Positions 1-10,980 of a stretch of 64,000 nt of DNA are shown here, one piece after another. Position 1 is the stretch's first letter, and the number at the start of each line of letters is the position of its first letter. The stretch lies in contig JAIGNY010000912.1 in the NCBI GenBank assembly GCA_020152595.1, positions 346,001 to 410,000 on the forward strand. Reading direction: 5' to 3'. The notes under the pieces were generated by a model that was not told the origin of the DNA, did no database searches, and saw nothing but the letters and a program-made list of their open reading frames with translations. This stretch comes from Chiridota heheva (lineage: Eukaryota > Echinodermata > Holothuroidea > Apodida > Chiridotidae). The translations under genes and the position numbers were made by a program.

Positions 1-236
1 GGGGAAAGTCAAAAGTGGAGGGGAAAGTCAAAAGTGGGGAAAGTCAAAGTGGAGGGGGAAAGTCAAAAGTGGAGGGGGAAAGTCAAAAGTGGGGAAAGTC
101 AAAAGTGGGGAAGTCAAAGTGGGGGCAGTCAAAAGTGGGGGCAGTCAAAAGTGGGGAAAAGTCAAAGTGGGGGGAAAAGTCAAAGTGGGGGGCAAAGTCA
201 AAAGTGGGGGGCAAAGTCAAAAGTGGGGGGACTAAG
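1..236. repeat. G/A-rich minisatellite, ~16-19 bp unit
   Basis: Imperfect tandem copies of GGGGAAAGTCAAAAGTGG fill the left edge of the window, and one isolated unit recurs near 300-316. The + strand is almost pure purine apart from the GTC core. Open frames across it are products of the repeat. It lies in an intron of the SCAMP gene, or upstream of the first exon visible here. Confidence 0.9.
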
Positions 237-378
237 TCAAGCACAAAATCATGCTAAGATGCAAAAAATTACTATACAAAAGATACAAATTCTGAAAAAA
301 GTGGGGGGAAAGTGCCTCCTTGCTTCCTCAAATCCTGCCGATTCATAAGACAATGAGAAGATTCAACATATTTGGGTG

Positions 379-672
379 ATTCTCTGAGTGTAACGAATGT
401 GACGGGCCACAAAATTGCCCTAGCATTTTCATGAATTACCTCCTGAACAATGCTAGGACCATTCTCTGGGTGTAATTAATGTGAAGGACCACAGAATTGT
501 CCAAGCATTTTCTTAAGTTCTCTCCAGGACAATGCTAGGGGGATTTTCTCATGGTAATTAATTGATGTGACTGACCACAGTTTCTCTCTAGCATTCTCCT
601 GAAAGGACCCTCTGGGACAATGCTATGACAATTCTCTGGGAGAAACTGAATTGACACAACAGAATTTCCCAT
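379..672. repeat. ~82-bp tandem repeat, 3.5 diverged units
   Basis: Units begin with ATTCTCTGGGTGTAAT-like sequence at 379, 461, 543 and 631. Each carries GACCACAGAATT, TAGCATTTTC and ACAATGCTAG in the same order. The spacing of 82, 82 and 88 bp shows tandem duplication. The array lies 240 bp upstream of the first visible SCAMP exon. No coding signal is seen. Confidence 0.75.
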
Positions 673-911
673 AATTGAGTGTTCTATTTTCTATAGTCAT
701 AACATGCACATCCACACTTACAATATTATGGCATGAAACATGAATGCTCAACACATTGTGTGCCTTGTGTATAGTATGAATGGGTGGTAACTTTGAGAAT
801 CTATAGCATTATTAGTACATATTTTCATCATTACAAAATTATTCCTGCCCTGCATACTTAGTATTAAGAAGCTGTTGATTGAATGTAAGGAATTTTTTCT
901 CTGTTTATTAG

Positions 912-1040
912 ACTACAAAGTCAACGCCAGCAGTACCACCAGCAGCACCACCGCCAGCACCAGCCCAGCAACAGCCTGCAGTCGTGAACACATCATCCGC
1001 ACAACAGCCACCACCCTACTCACAGTCTGCTGCTCAACCA
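912..1040 (+). CDS. SCAMP exon: proline/glutamine-rich N-terminal segment
   Basis: An internal exon of 43 codons, phase 0 at both ends. It is bounded by a pyrimidine-rich acceptor ending in TTATTAG and a strong donor GTAAGT at 1041. The product is low-complexity Pro/Ala/Gln and contains PPPYSQ. This matches the cytosolic N-terminal region of SCAMPs, which in vertebrates carries NPF and PY-type motifs for endocytic adaptors and Nedd4-type ligases. Here I see the PPPY, while any NPF repeats would lie in exons left of the window. The exon has little sequence identity of its own; its assignment rests on its frame, GC-richness, splice sites and position upstream of the unmistakable SCAMP exons. 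AAAG four codons in is a possible alternative acceptor. Confidence 0.8.
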
Positions 1041-2354
1041 GTAAGTAACATACACCCACCAACAAAGTTGGACGGATATTCTGTTTTGGATGGGTTCGAC
1101 GAAGACTTATAATTGTCAGAATCGACCGGAAGTTGAAAAACTTTGCAAAACTTTAACTCCTTCTTTCTTTGATTGTGTTTCGCAATAACAAAGTAGTCTA
1201 TGATACCCTTTTTCAATTGTTATCTTTTTGAAGAGTTTTGTACATTGCTTGATGTATTTCCTTTTTTTTGTTTTATTAAAAAGAAGACACCATGTAAAAA
1301 GTGTGAGATAAAGAAAATATTTTCGGAAAATGCACAAATTATGAGATACACTTACGGAGATTATTTCTATGTATTTTTACTCTCAGTTGTATCGGGAGTT
1401 ATCATTGTTTACTTGTCAAAATTCTAACAAATCATATACTTTGTAATGTGGACACGAACAACATAGAACGTAAAATTTTATTGTATTTTGAATTGCAAAA
1501 GAGATGTTTGATGATATTTTTATATTAGAATAATATCAATTATGACCAGCAAGGTATGACATCAAAAATACCAGTAAGTCCTTAAAATGGACTAAAACTA
1601 AGAAATAAATGAATATCGTGGTGTATATGGTATTTTTACACAAATTTGCAGTGAGCAATTTTTTTTTGGAGAAGTTCTTAAGAATGTTTTGCATTAGAAT
1701 ATTGCGAAAATGATCCTTACCTCGAAACCGCACAATCTAACAAGATCTGAGGAAGTTTTTTGATGTGTTACGGTAGATTTTTTGGGAAAAAGGCTCTGTT
1801 TGTTTGTGGCAACACGATAGGAAAATTTTTATAATGTGATTCATACATACACAGGTATATGTAAATACACTGTATGAGCCATTGTGAATCGAATACTACA
1901 AGTGTGTGTGTGTGTGTTTGATAATGGGTGGACCATTATGATGAGTATGTGATGAGACATTCTGAGGTGCACTGTACCTGGGAGAAACAAAAGTGAAGTG
2001 GGAAGCTATTAGTCCCAGTAGTGTCTGGTATTCACAACCAAGTAATTGTCATGATTTGAGTCAATGTTTTGGCCAGAAACTTTAAATTATATTGCTAAAT
2101 TGTTATAATCTTCATGTTAACACAAAAAATTGGCCATAAAATCAAAAGATGTTTAAGAAGACTATACATTATATTAATTTCACAAATGACAACAATGAAC
2201 CCATCACCAATGCTTTCAGTACTTTTATTACCTACAAGGAATACTTATCCTGGAATTCTCCTCAAATTGAAGAATACCCTTAATCCAAAAAATTCTGAAT
2301 GAATTAAACTGCATTCATGTGTGTGAGAATTAGTGCATGTACAATATTTAGTGT
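1041..2354. other. Intron sequence, nothing recognised
   Basis: AT-rich intron following the proline-rich exon. A short (TG)n run sits near 1902-1917. Open frames here are short, low-complexity and unsupported. Confidence 0.7.
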
Positions 2355-2490
2355 AGATTGATTTTTGCTTGCCTAAGAAGTCAACACACCATATTAATTA
2401 AGCCTTAATAAGCACGCTACCTTGATGTACTTATTAAGGCAAACTTAGCATGATGTATTACTTTCTTAGGCATGCATAAATCAATTTTGA
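2355..2490. mobile_element. Short foldback (MITE-like) element
   Basis: A nested imperfect palindrome. GATTTTTGCTTGCCTAAGAA at the left matches the reverse complement of TTCTTAGGCATGCATAAATC at the right. An inner pair GCCTTAATAAGCA / TACTTATTAAGGC lies between them. It would extrude as a ~135-bp hairpin. It is probably a non-autonomous DNA element; the target duplication is not clear. Confidence 0.6.
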
Positions 2491-3429
2491 ATACAATGTT
2501 TATTATTTTATAGCAACTACGCTGATGTGAAATGGAAAGGGTAATGAATTTGGAAACTAGCATAAATAGTAAAAATTTGTATTATAATTATTTGGTGTGC
2601 GAGCATTGTATTATCACTAGCAATATTAACATTTTCATATTGAGGCACATATTTTATAACATGAGATATACAAAATGAAGAGATAATTAAATTATAGTGA
2701 TAGGTAAACCCTAAAGGGGAGAGACAAATTTTTCTTGAAATTCATTTCTCTGTCAACTTCTTGATCAGATTTCTTTTGGAGAATTAATATTTTTGATTGG
2801 ATCAAAGCGTTGAAGAGGCCTAGCTTATTTTGAAATTAAATCTATAAAACAAATTCTGCAGAAGATCGTGTCGATATTCTCGAGCTTAGCTAACCTGTTT
2901 CAAAGGAAGACAAAAGTTTTCCATCAATTTGAAATCTCAGTAGGGGATTCCGTATTTTTCATTAAAGGTTTAGTTGGTTTCTGTTTGAAATATTGATTGT
3001 GAGATCTTAGAAATGATTCATTTTTAGTCATAAAGAGCTTTGAATCGTGTCTGTATCTGCAATATATCAACATATTTAAAAGTCATTCTCATTATCTTAT
3101 TAGTCTGGAGAAAGAAGTAAAGATTCTTGATTTTTTTCTTAGTTCATCATTTTTAAAATTTAAAGATTGCTCATTCTGATTGGAACTAAAACAGCTGAGT
3201 ATTTTAGCTCTCCATATAGACTTTCCAAAAGTAGGCCACTGTAACTTTTGTGAAACCATGACAACTCACTCGCAAATTTGATCCATTTTGCAAGAGTTTC
3301 TCCAAGTGCATTTTAAAGCAAGAAAGAAAATTCAGCAAATTTCAAATTTTCCAATCTGAAATGTGTGAAGTTTTTCCAATTGTGCATGACTTTGTCAAGA
3401 GATGCTGTATTTGCAAGATAAATCTTCAA
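2491..3429. other. Intron sequence, nothing recognised
   Basis: AT-rich DNA with no repeats, splice-bounded open segment or transposon signature that I can support. Confidence 0.65.
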
Positions 3430-3995
3430 CTACACATCAACAAAACCTGGCAAAACTCTAGGAATCACGAAGCCAGTAATAAACTTCACACCATCAAACC
3501 CAAAGTTGGGACCAACATCCTCTGCATAGTCCCAACCGCAGGGAAGACATCGTTTGCATCCGCCTCGGCCACTCCCTCTTACTCACTCCCATCTCTTATC
3601 CGGTTCCCCTGTCCCTCTCTGCCCCATTTACAACATAGATCTCTCCATCAAGCATATTTTCTTAACCTGTCCCTATACCAGAACTCCAGACCTCGTCTTA
3701 CTTCTTTCTCCTTAATCTCGGACCTATTCGAAAACAATTCTTTCTCAAACATCATCATCTTCCTCCGCAAGAACCTCTTCCACCACATATAATCTCCTCC
3801 TTTCTACACTTAACCTTACACACCCCTTTCTTTTCACCTTAAATTTTTCTCTTACATTAGCCTTTTCCCTTTATTTCCCTTACAAACCTTCCCATCTCCT
3901 CACTATCCTAACTCTTACACCATATTTTATTAACACCCTCTTGGCACATTTGACTCTGACTGTCGCGAGTGCCATTAAACATCAACAAACCAAAC
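3430..3995 (+). mobile_element. 5'-truncated LINE, 3' end (family A)
   Basis: The pyrimidine-rich strand encodes, in a broken frame, a zinc-knuckle-like C-terminus of a LINE polyprotein (HSHLLSGSPVPLCPIYN, then HIFLTCP). Non-coding sequence follows and ends in a TTTGACTCTGACTGTCGCGA block, CATTAAACATCAACAAACC and an A/C-rich tail. The same 3' block closes two other copies at ~30,060 and ~30,375, so all three belong to one family. Only the end of the element is present. It is dead on arrival, with no intact frame. Confidence 0.7.
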
Positions 3996-4729
3996 CAAAC
4001 CATAAATCTTTTTTAAATGCATTGTAAGTTTCCTGCTTATCTTCCAGTATGTCAAGATTATTACATGTCCATATAATGTAGTAGTTGCATGAGTATTTGT
4101 TATGCATTCATTACACTCTAAAAATAGTCCAATTTTTATTTCTGGATGACTAAAGAGAGTTTGTTTTAAAAGCGCACAAATTACCATCTACTTAAGATAC
4201 TTAAGATCCGGTTGGTAATAATTTCTCCCATGATCGATTCTGTTGGAATTATGAATGCTAATTTTTGAATGGCAGCTGCATGTGATGAATAGAGGAGTAG
4301 ATAGAAGTTATGCTATTAGTTGTGTCAAGAGGGATTTGTTATGCAAGCAAGCAAGATTTAGCATCATATTTATTAAAGGGATGATACTTGCATAATAATT
4401 TTGTTGGGGAAAGATTACAAATTATGTCCCCCTAAAAAATGAAATCTTACATAAATAAAGCCTATATGGCTGGCTACACCACTGTCTGGACTCGTTTCCC
4501 CCCCCCCCCCACCCCACCTCCTAACCTCCCCCCAATGTTGAAAAGAAATAACTGCCATTGCTTGTTTGTAAATGAAGAAAACAATATGAAGAATTTAATG
4601 CGTATGTTTACTATTTATGGAAAAAGCAACCTTTGCAATGACACCATTATTGTGTGCGGAACACTTTTGTAAACTGCTAAGTCTAAAGCAAGTCTGGTTT
4701 CATTTATTTGTAGACAAATGAGACAAGAA
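3996..4729. other. Intron sequence with a poly-C/CCCACC tract
   Basis: AT-rich apart from a run of C with CCCCACC interruptions at about 4498-4530. No gene is seen. Confidence 0.6.
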
Positions 4730-4829
4730 AATCTCCTTAATGGAAGAAGATTTTAATGCTTTCTCCAGCATTTTGTTACTCTTGAAATCCTCTTTCATAT
4801 AAGATGGACTTCCTTGACCACTCAACTAA
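4730..4829. mobile_element. Half copy of TTAA foldback element family 1
   Basis: Matches the right arm of the elements at 8937-9517, 19,211-19,532 and 20,123-20,650: ATCTCCTTAA, then TTTTGTTACTCTTGAAATCC, CATATAAGATGGACTTCC and TTGACCACTCAACTAAT. The left arm is missing, so it is a fragment. Confidence 0.65.
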
Positions 4830-5498
4830 TAATGATTTTAACCCTACAGTAGGATTGAAATTATATCGCATTCATCAGAATGTTCTCTCCATCCACTTGA
4901 CATTTAAATGGAGATGCAACTTAACATATTTACAAGATTATAGACAGTGTCTGAAAGAAATTTTTGTAGCCTCCTATTTTTTTCTTTTCTGATGGCAAGC
5001 ACATTACATGTAATTGCTTATCAAAGCAGCAGGTATGACTAAAGGTTAAACTTTAATTTTCTGTGGGTAATCCAGAGGATTGACCATAGCTCTGGATTAA
5101 TCATAGAATGGGGTAAATGCAAGCTATGCATGAGGGTGTAACCCATATCTTTTGACATAGGCTAATAAAGTTTTTATTTGTAGTGCATTATCAATTCTGG
5201 CACCATTTGTGCTTTTAAGGTGAGAGAGGAAGTGTAGACTTTCTAATCTATCAACAAACAGTTTCAAATCTTGACATTGAAACCTATGCAGACTGTTGTT
5301 GTGCAAACTTTATTTCAACCTGTGCATATTATTTTACAGCAACAAACAAGTGTAAAATAGTGGATGGTTTTACAAAAATAACAACAGTTAACAATATAAC
5401 ATGGATTAAGCAGATAAAAACAATGGTGTATAGAAAAAGAAAAATGATTAAATAAAATAGTACAAAGCTTCAAACACATTTAACCAAGGGCGGAGTGA
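4830..5498. other. Intron sequence, nothing recognised
   Basis: AT-rich intron sequence. Open frames are short and unsupported. Confidence 0.6.
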
Positions 5499-5988
5499 TA
5501 AACACTTTAAAGGGCAGTTGCTAGATCTTAAACACTTTAAGGGGCCAGTTGCCAGATCTTAAACACTTTAAGGGGGCAGTTGCTAGATCTTAAACACTTT
5601 AAGAGGCCAGTTGCTAGATCTTAAACATTAAGGGGCCAGTTGCCAGATCTTAAACACTTTAAGGGGCAGTTGCTAGATCTTAAACACTTTAAGAGGCTAG
5701 TTGCTAGATCTTAAACACTTTTAAGGGGCCAGTTGCTAGATCTTAAACACTTTAAGAGGCCAGTTGCTAGATCTTAAACATTAAGGGGCCAGTTGCCAGA
5801 TCTTAAACACTTTAAGAGGCCAGTTGCTAGATCTTAAACACTTTCAGGGGCCAGTTGCTAGATCTTAAACACTTTAGGGGCCAGTTGCTAGATCTTAAAC
5901 ACTTTCAGGGGCCAGTTGCTAGATCTTAAACACTTTAAGGGGCCAGTTGCTAGATCTTAAACACTTTAAGGGGCAGTTGCTAGATCTT
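5499..5988. repeat. 31-bp minisatellite, ~16 copies
   Basis: The unit is TAAACACTTTAAGGGGCCAG followed by TTGCTAGATCT. Variation is mostly in the number of Gs and in GCTAG versus GCCAG. Copies are very alike, so the array is recent or homogenised. It ends about 290 bp before the coiled-coil exon of SCAMP. Confidence 0.92.
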
Positions 5989-6281
5989 ACCAGAGAGATG
6001 TAGCTTTAACTTGTGCTTAAACAATGGGAATACATTCAAAGATCTAATAAAATTGGGTGAATAATTTCATCTAAGTATAGCAGTGTATTTTATATAGTGC
6101 ACAATGGTATTAATAACTGTCCGATGATGATTTAACTAGGATATCACGTTTTGATTGTTTGTTTTTTTCTTTAAGTTGGGTTCTCAATATTGAGCTTTCA
6201 TGTACCATTCCGTCATTTCTATGAGGCCTGAGACAAAAATGGATATTCTTTTCAACGGTGAAATTCTCTTCTCCTCTTTAG

Positions 6282-6390
6282 GCAATGGCAGCCGCTCAGG
6301 AAGACCTCCTGAAGAGACAGGAAGAGTTGGAACAGAAAGCGGCAGAATTGCAACGCAGAGAACAACAGTTACGGAATGCTCAGTTTAACA
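6282..6390 (+). CDS. SCAMP exon: cytosolic coiled coil
   Basis: A 109-nt exon between the acceptor CTCCTCTTTAG and the donor GTATGT, phase 0 in and phase 1 out. It encodes AQEDLLKRQEELEQKAAEL, followed by QRREQQLRNAQFN. This charged heptad-like helix sits between the proline-rich region and the membrane domain in all SCAMPs. The match to the family (LLKRQEELE.KAAEL.RRE) is strong. The single base carried over joins the next exon to form the codon before RENNWPPLP. The alternating charged/leucine spacing supports a short coiled coil used in cytosolic interactions. Confidence 0.93.
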
Positions 6391-6714
6391 GTATGTCCAA
6401 TGCAGTATGCATTTTTGTCAAAAGTTTGCAAAAGTTTGTAAACATTATTGGTCCAAAATCTACATCCCAGGAGAAATTCTTATTGAGACCTGTTCAATGG
6501 GAACCCATTTGAACGGGGAATTGGGACTTAAGGCGGATGTTGAGAATCACCATTAGACCTGTTAGGTGGTTTCCAGACAATTTTGATCTGTTTTAAATGG
6601 GATTTTTTTCCGGGGATGTTTAAAGAAGTATGAAATGTCAGGTTCATTTTACAAATTAGTTGTGGTTATTGTTTGGTGTGTAGTGGAAGCACAGAGTCAA
6701 TTATACATTCAAAG
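6391..6714. other. Intron sequence, nothing recognised
   Basis: Sequence following the coiled-coil exon donor. No repeat or open segment is supported. Confidence 0.55.
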
Positions 6715-7210
6715 GGCACTGGTTTTGAATCGTGGTAGAGTCATATGTTAGTGTCCTTCAGCAAGACATGTTTTATTGAATGGATCTAAGTATAACAATG
6801 GTTGATTGAGTGTCCATTACAGGGTTCTGGGTGCAGTCCAGCTGGGTCTGCAACTAGTATTCTGCGACTGGTTTATAAAAGACTGTCTTGATATAATACT
6901 TTACCAAGAGGGGCCTTCAGGAGGTAAAACTCAGTAAACAACAACAATAATAATATTATCTGTTTCAGTTTAGTCAGCTGTAAATGATTACTGAAGAGTT
7001 AACCTGTGATGGGCTAAGTCTCCTGTTCATTTTGAGTCATGCACTCTTATCTGTTTGCATCAATAAAAACCGGGATACACTCCAGCCCTACCCATGGAAG
7101 GCCCAGGATTGAATACTGTATTGGATGTAATTGAGTGTGCATGGTCTAATAAGCACCGACTCATTTTCCTTGACGGGTTTGACTGATAACATATCCCATT
7201 ATAAAAAAGT
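6715..7210 (+). mobile_element. SINE-like remnant(s), tRNA-type head
   Basis: A B-box-like GGTTTTGAATCGTGG is followed by TCCTTCAGCAAGACA and a body ending in (CAA)n(TAA)n near 6930-6955. A second block from 6970 (CAGCTGTAAATGA, CTGTGATGGGC) resembles the body of the inverted SINE at ~47,235-47,480. I infer one or two decayed SINE copies. Confidence 0.45.
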
Positions 7211-7603
7211 AATAAATATAATTGCTGTTGTTATTTCTTCAATATGTTAATGTTTTTTTGGTACACATTGAGTGTAGTTAGCATTATGAAAAAAGCCAAT
7301 AAAAGTGTGTGACTGCAAAGCTGATTCAATTGGCATACTCTCTTATTATCAACTGACCAACAAGATAATTTAGTTGTTGAACTTGAGCAGACAGTGTGCC
7401 TTGAACCCAAAACAAAACACTGTAGCCTAAATTCTCTGTATAAAACTTTAAAAACGGTTTTGAGCCAGGGTTGGTACATTGCAGTAATTATTCTTATGTC
7501 TTTCAACAAGGGAACAAGTTTTAGTATGAGCGCTTATTAGAAGAAAACAATTAGGCAGTAAAAAGTGGTTTTATTTTATAGGGCACTTATTATGTCGGTA
7601 TTC

Positions 7604-8213
7604 TTAAAGGAATATTCCCTTGGTTTTTTGTAAAAATATTATTTGAAAGAGTACTTTTAGAGCCAATTTGGTATAAAAATCAGGTTGATATCATATTCCG
7701 TTCAGGAGATATGGATTTTTTAAAATTTCCCAATTGCATTTGAAAGTTTTTGTACAGTATGGTGAATTCGTGTTTGATGATGTCATAGAGGCAATTCCGT
7801 CGCAAATGCTTATGTATTTCTTTGAAGATTAATTGGTTGTTTCTGTATGATTAGAAACAATTTTCCAAAAGTTATTGAAGTAGGCTATATTTGGCAATGT
7901 ATATAAGTACCTAAGTTTCATCAATTTATTTTTCTAGCAGGTTTATGATAGATTTTAATGAAATAAATAAACATTGTGAGAGAATGTGTTGCTGTGATGT
8001 CGCACTGAGCCTTTTCCTATTCGTTTAATGGCATTTTTTTGTGAACCTTAAAATGTGAATATCTCCTGGTAGGAATAACATGATGTTTGTACTAAATTGT
8101 TCTAATAAAAAAATTCCTATGAAAAGTTATAAAAAAAGATAATATTTATAAAAAAGATAATGTGCTTTTAAAAACATGGAAATATTTCTTTAAAAATGGG
8201 AATATTCCTTCAA
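7604..8213. mobile_element. TTAA foldback element family 2, copy 1
   Basis: Begins TTAAAGGAATATTCCC and ends GGGAATATTCCTTCAA, so the termini are inverted repeats next to TTAA or its variant. A diverged copy lies inverted at 46,194-46,898; they share an internal segment around GTACAGTATGGTGAATTCGT. A non-autonomous piggyBac-like element is the best guess from the TTAA flanks. No transposase frame is present. Confidence 0.7.
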
Positions 8214-8936
8214 TGACTACATTATGCAAGCAGTCTTTCTATACAAATAACATCATATTGGAACAACATTATTTACTTCACAACATCGTGTACTTCAGTA
8301 AATCAACCGAAAACAACCTTACCATTTGACATTGGTCTGTGCGTGTTGGATTGCCATGGAGGTAAACATGTTATCCTTAGAATTTGTTGTTGTATATGGT
8401 TAAAAACACTGCAAAAATAAAGTCTGCCCGGATTGAGTTTGGGTTGTTTTTACAGGCAACCAACAAGTGAATGGGATGTCCCTGCTTCCCAAGCTCAGAA
8501 GCACGGATATGTTAGCTCATTGTACATTTGATACCAAAGAAGATCGTGATAAATTAATTTTTTGCGTTCCTTTGCTTTGAAATAAATACTCAAAAGGTGT
8601 GTCATCTATCATCAGTATTATCAAACAGATGTCAACATGATCAAATAACAAGTCGTAAATTAATTTCATTTGATTTTAAAGTATGTGAGTTATTCTTTCT
8701 TCTCTCGACTTGGCAGGAATATTTGGAGAAAGTGATTCATAATGAATTAGTTGACGTGTGTTTTTGGTCACTTAAATTCAATTGATGTATGTTCCACATT
8801 CTTTAAACATATTCATACTATATATTTAGGTAGGCCTGTATAAAACATTTAGCACGTCTGATTTTTGTTTAATGATTTGTGGAAATGTTTTCTATATTAT
8901 TCAGCTTTGACTACTTTAAATTTCATCACGCAGCCT
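8214..8936. other. Intron sequence, nothing recognised
   Basis: AT-rich. No gene or repeat that I can support. Confidence 0.6.
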
Positions 8937-9517
8937 TTAAAGGATTAGTTTAGGGGTCATGCAAGTCTATCTTATATGAAAGAGAACTTTAAAAGCAATA
9001 AAATAGTAAAGAAAGCATTCAAAAATCTTATTTTCCATTAAGGAATTATCTAAGTTTAAAGTTTTGTGTCATTTAGAAACGACTGAAATCAGACTATTTG
9101 TTATGTCATAGTCTCAGATTCCTCAAAGTCTTTATGTATTCTATCATATTTTGTCCTGTAATTTTGTGGCTTAAAAACCATGGGATATGTCAATAAAGTA
9201 AATCTGAATCTTGGAAGGGTATTTATAATATACCATCTTCAGAAAGTTTGAGGAAAAATAATTTAAATAGGGAAAAATTCAATAAACTTTCTTCAAAAAA
9301 CATTGTAAAATACAATTGTTAAGAATGTGAGGATGAAAATGCCAACTCCCCATAGTAGACTTACTACACCAGTCATTTCTACACAGATAAGACAGCTTTA
9401 AAATTAAATATCTCCTTAACAGAATAAGATTTTTGAACACTTTCTTACCATTTTGTTTCTTTTGAAGTTTTCTTTCATATAAGATGGACATGCTTGACCA
9501 CTGAATTAATTATTTAA
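8937..9517. mobile_element. TTAA foldback element family 1, full copy
   Basis: Flanked by TTAA on both sides (8937-8940, 9514-9517). The long inverted arms begin AGGATTAGTTTAGGGGTCAT on the left and end ATGCTTGACCACTGAATTAA on the right. Arms exceed 100 bp and a unique ~300-bp centre lies between them. Related copies sit at 19,211, 20,123 and 30,612. It is non-coding and probably non-autonomous. Confidence 0.75.
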
Positions 9518-10376
9518 TTTTGTTGCATGACCATTCTTGAAGCTATCAAGAATTTTTTTTGAAACAAAACATCACCCCACATTCTTCAAGATTATAATAC
9601 TGTATGTTTCACCAAATATAACACTGTTCCAGCTAATATGACCTCTGACAGTGCGCTATAGGTCTGGATTATCAAGCAAACATCCTAGCTTTAAACGCCA
9701 GTTCATGCAGATTAGTATATGTTGAAAGATACAATCCAAATTAAATTTTGAACATAACAAGAAAATGTTAATTTTCAAATACAAAATTATTTAAAAGTGG
9801 GAAAACCTTTATTGCTTTTTTACAAACTGTTGAGCGTTACATTATTGACATGCTTTGTTAGACTTCTAATACTTTTGAAATATTGGCGGGTCATTAAAAA
9901 TTTTAACACTGCACCCAGCTCATTCAATGATTTAGGTTACCCAATTTGCACATTATTGTACATAGTATTTTACATATAGTAGTAATATTTTACTAACCGA
10001 CTGGTTAGCTGAAGTTGTAGAACACATGCTCTTCAGCCGGAGACTTAAAATGGGACCTCCGCTTTGTGCTCAGCATACGGAATCGGAGCAGGGCTATAGT
10101 ACAGGCTTGTGTACAATGTGTGGCTGCAGCTATGAGCCTTAAAGTTTCCATTGCAGAGCACTTTGATTATACATACTTGAGTTGTAAAGTGCTATATACA
10201 ACCAATTAAGGTGACAGTTTCGGTTGATGTTTACAGTTCATTTTATTACTTTTCTTTTGTGAATTCAAAAAAATCTTTTTGTTGCAATCATTTCCCACAC
10301 CAGAGTCTTGTTGTTTTGAATTATTTGTCAAAGAAGTCAAATTTAAGTTATTATGTCTCGTCGTTCTTTTCCACAG
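9518..10376. other. Intron sequence with a possible repeat at ~10,005-10,205
   Basis: Mostly AT-rich. The segment 10,005-10,205 is GC-richer and ends GTAAAGTGCTATATACAACC, resembling the 3' termini of LINE/SINE elements. It may be a retroelement fragment, though I found no second copy in the window. Confidence 0.4.
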
Positions 10377-10505
10377 CAAGAGAAAATAATTGGCCGCCAT
10401 TACCAAAGTGGTTTCCGTTACAGCCATGTTTTTATCAAGATTTTTCTGTGGACATTCCGTTAGAGTTTCAAAGAACAGTAAAGATGGGATATTATCTTTG
10501 GATTG
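10377..10505 (+). CDS. SCAMP exon: WPPLP / [11 protein letters not shown] segment
   Basis: The most diagnostic SCAMP exon. It has 129 nt between acceptor TTTTCCACAG and donor GTATGT. It takes one base from the coiled-coil exon and gives one base to the next. It encodes [18 protein letters not shown], then [16 protein letters not shown] and KMGYYLWI. This cysteine/aromatic block immediately before the first membrane span is almost invariant in animal SCAMPs and lies on the cytosolic face. The final YYLWI begins TM1, which is completed by whichever of three alternative downstream exons is used. All three accept the same single-base phase. Confidence 0.96.
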
Positions 10506-10583
10506 GTATGTATTTCTTCCTTGAATGTTTGTTTCATTAACTTAGTTCAGACTTGAATTGAACCTTACGACCACTCCAAGATT

Positions 10584-10980
10584 TGTCCCCTAAGTGCTCC
10601 CTGGGGTCTGCTAGGGCCATTTCACATTCTGTCCCCTAAGTGCTCCCTGGGGTCTGCTAGAGCCATTTCACATTATGTCCCCTAGGTGCTCCCTGGGGTC
10701 TGCTAGGGCCATTTCACATTCTGTCCCCTAAGTGCTCCCTGGGGTCTGCTAGAGCCATTCTGCAGCCTGTCCCCTAGTGCTCCCTTGGGGTCTGCTAGGG
10801 CAATTCCATATTCTGTCCCCTAGGTGCTCCTGGGGTCTGCTAGGGCCATTTCACATTTTGTCCCTTGGGTGCTCCCTGGGGTCTGTTTGGGCCATTCCTC
10901 ATTATGTCCCCTAGGTGCTCCCTGGGCCTGCTTAGGCCATTCAACATTCTGTCCCCTAGGTGCTCCTCTGGGGCCTGTGT
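10584..10980. repeat. 46-bp minisatellite, ~8.5 copies, hairpin-forming
   Basis: Copies start at 10,584, 10,630, 10,676 and onward. The unit contains CCCCTAAGTGCTCCCTGGGG, whose CCCC and GGGG ends can pair within each unit and between units. The array begins 79 bp after the donor of the constant SCAMP exon and precedes the alternative-exon cluster. The open frames in it are repeat artefacts. Confidence 0.9.
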
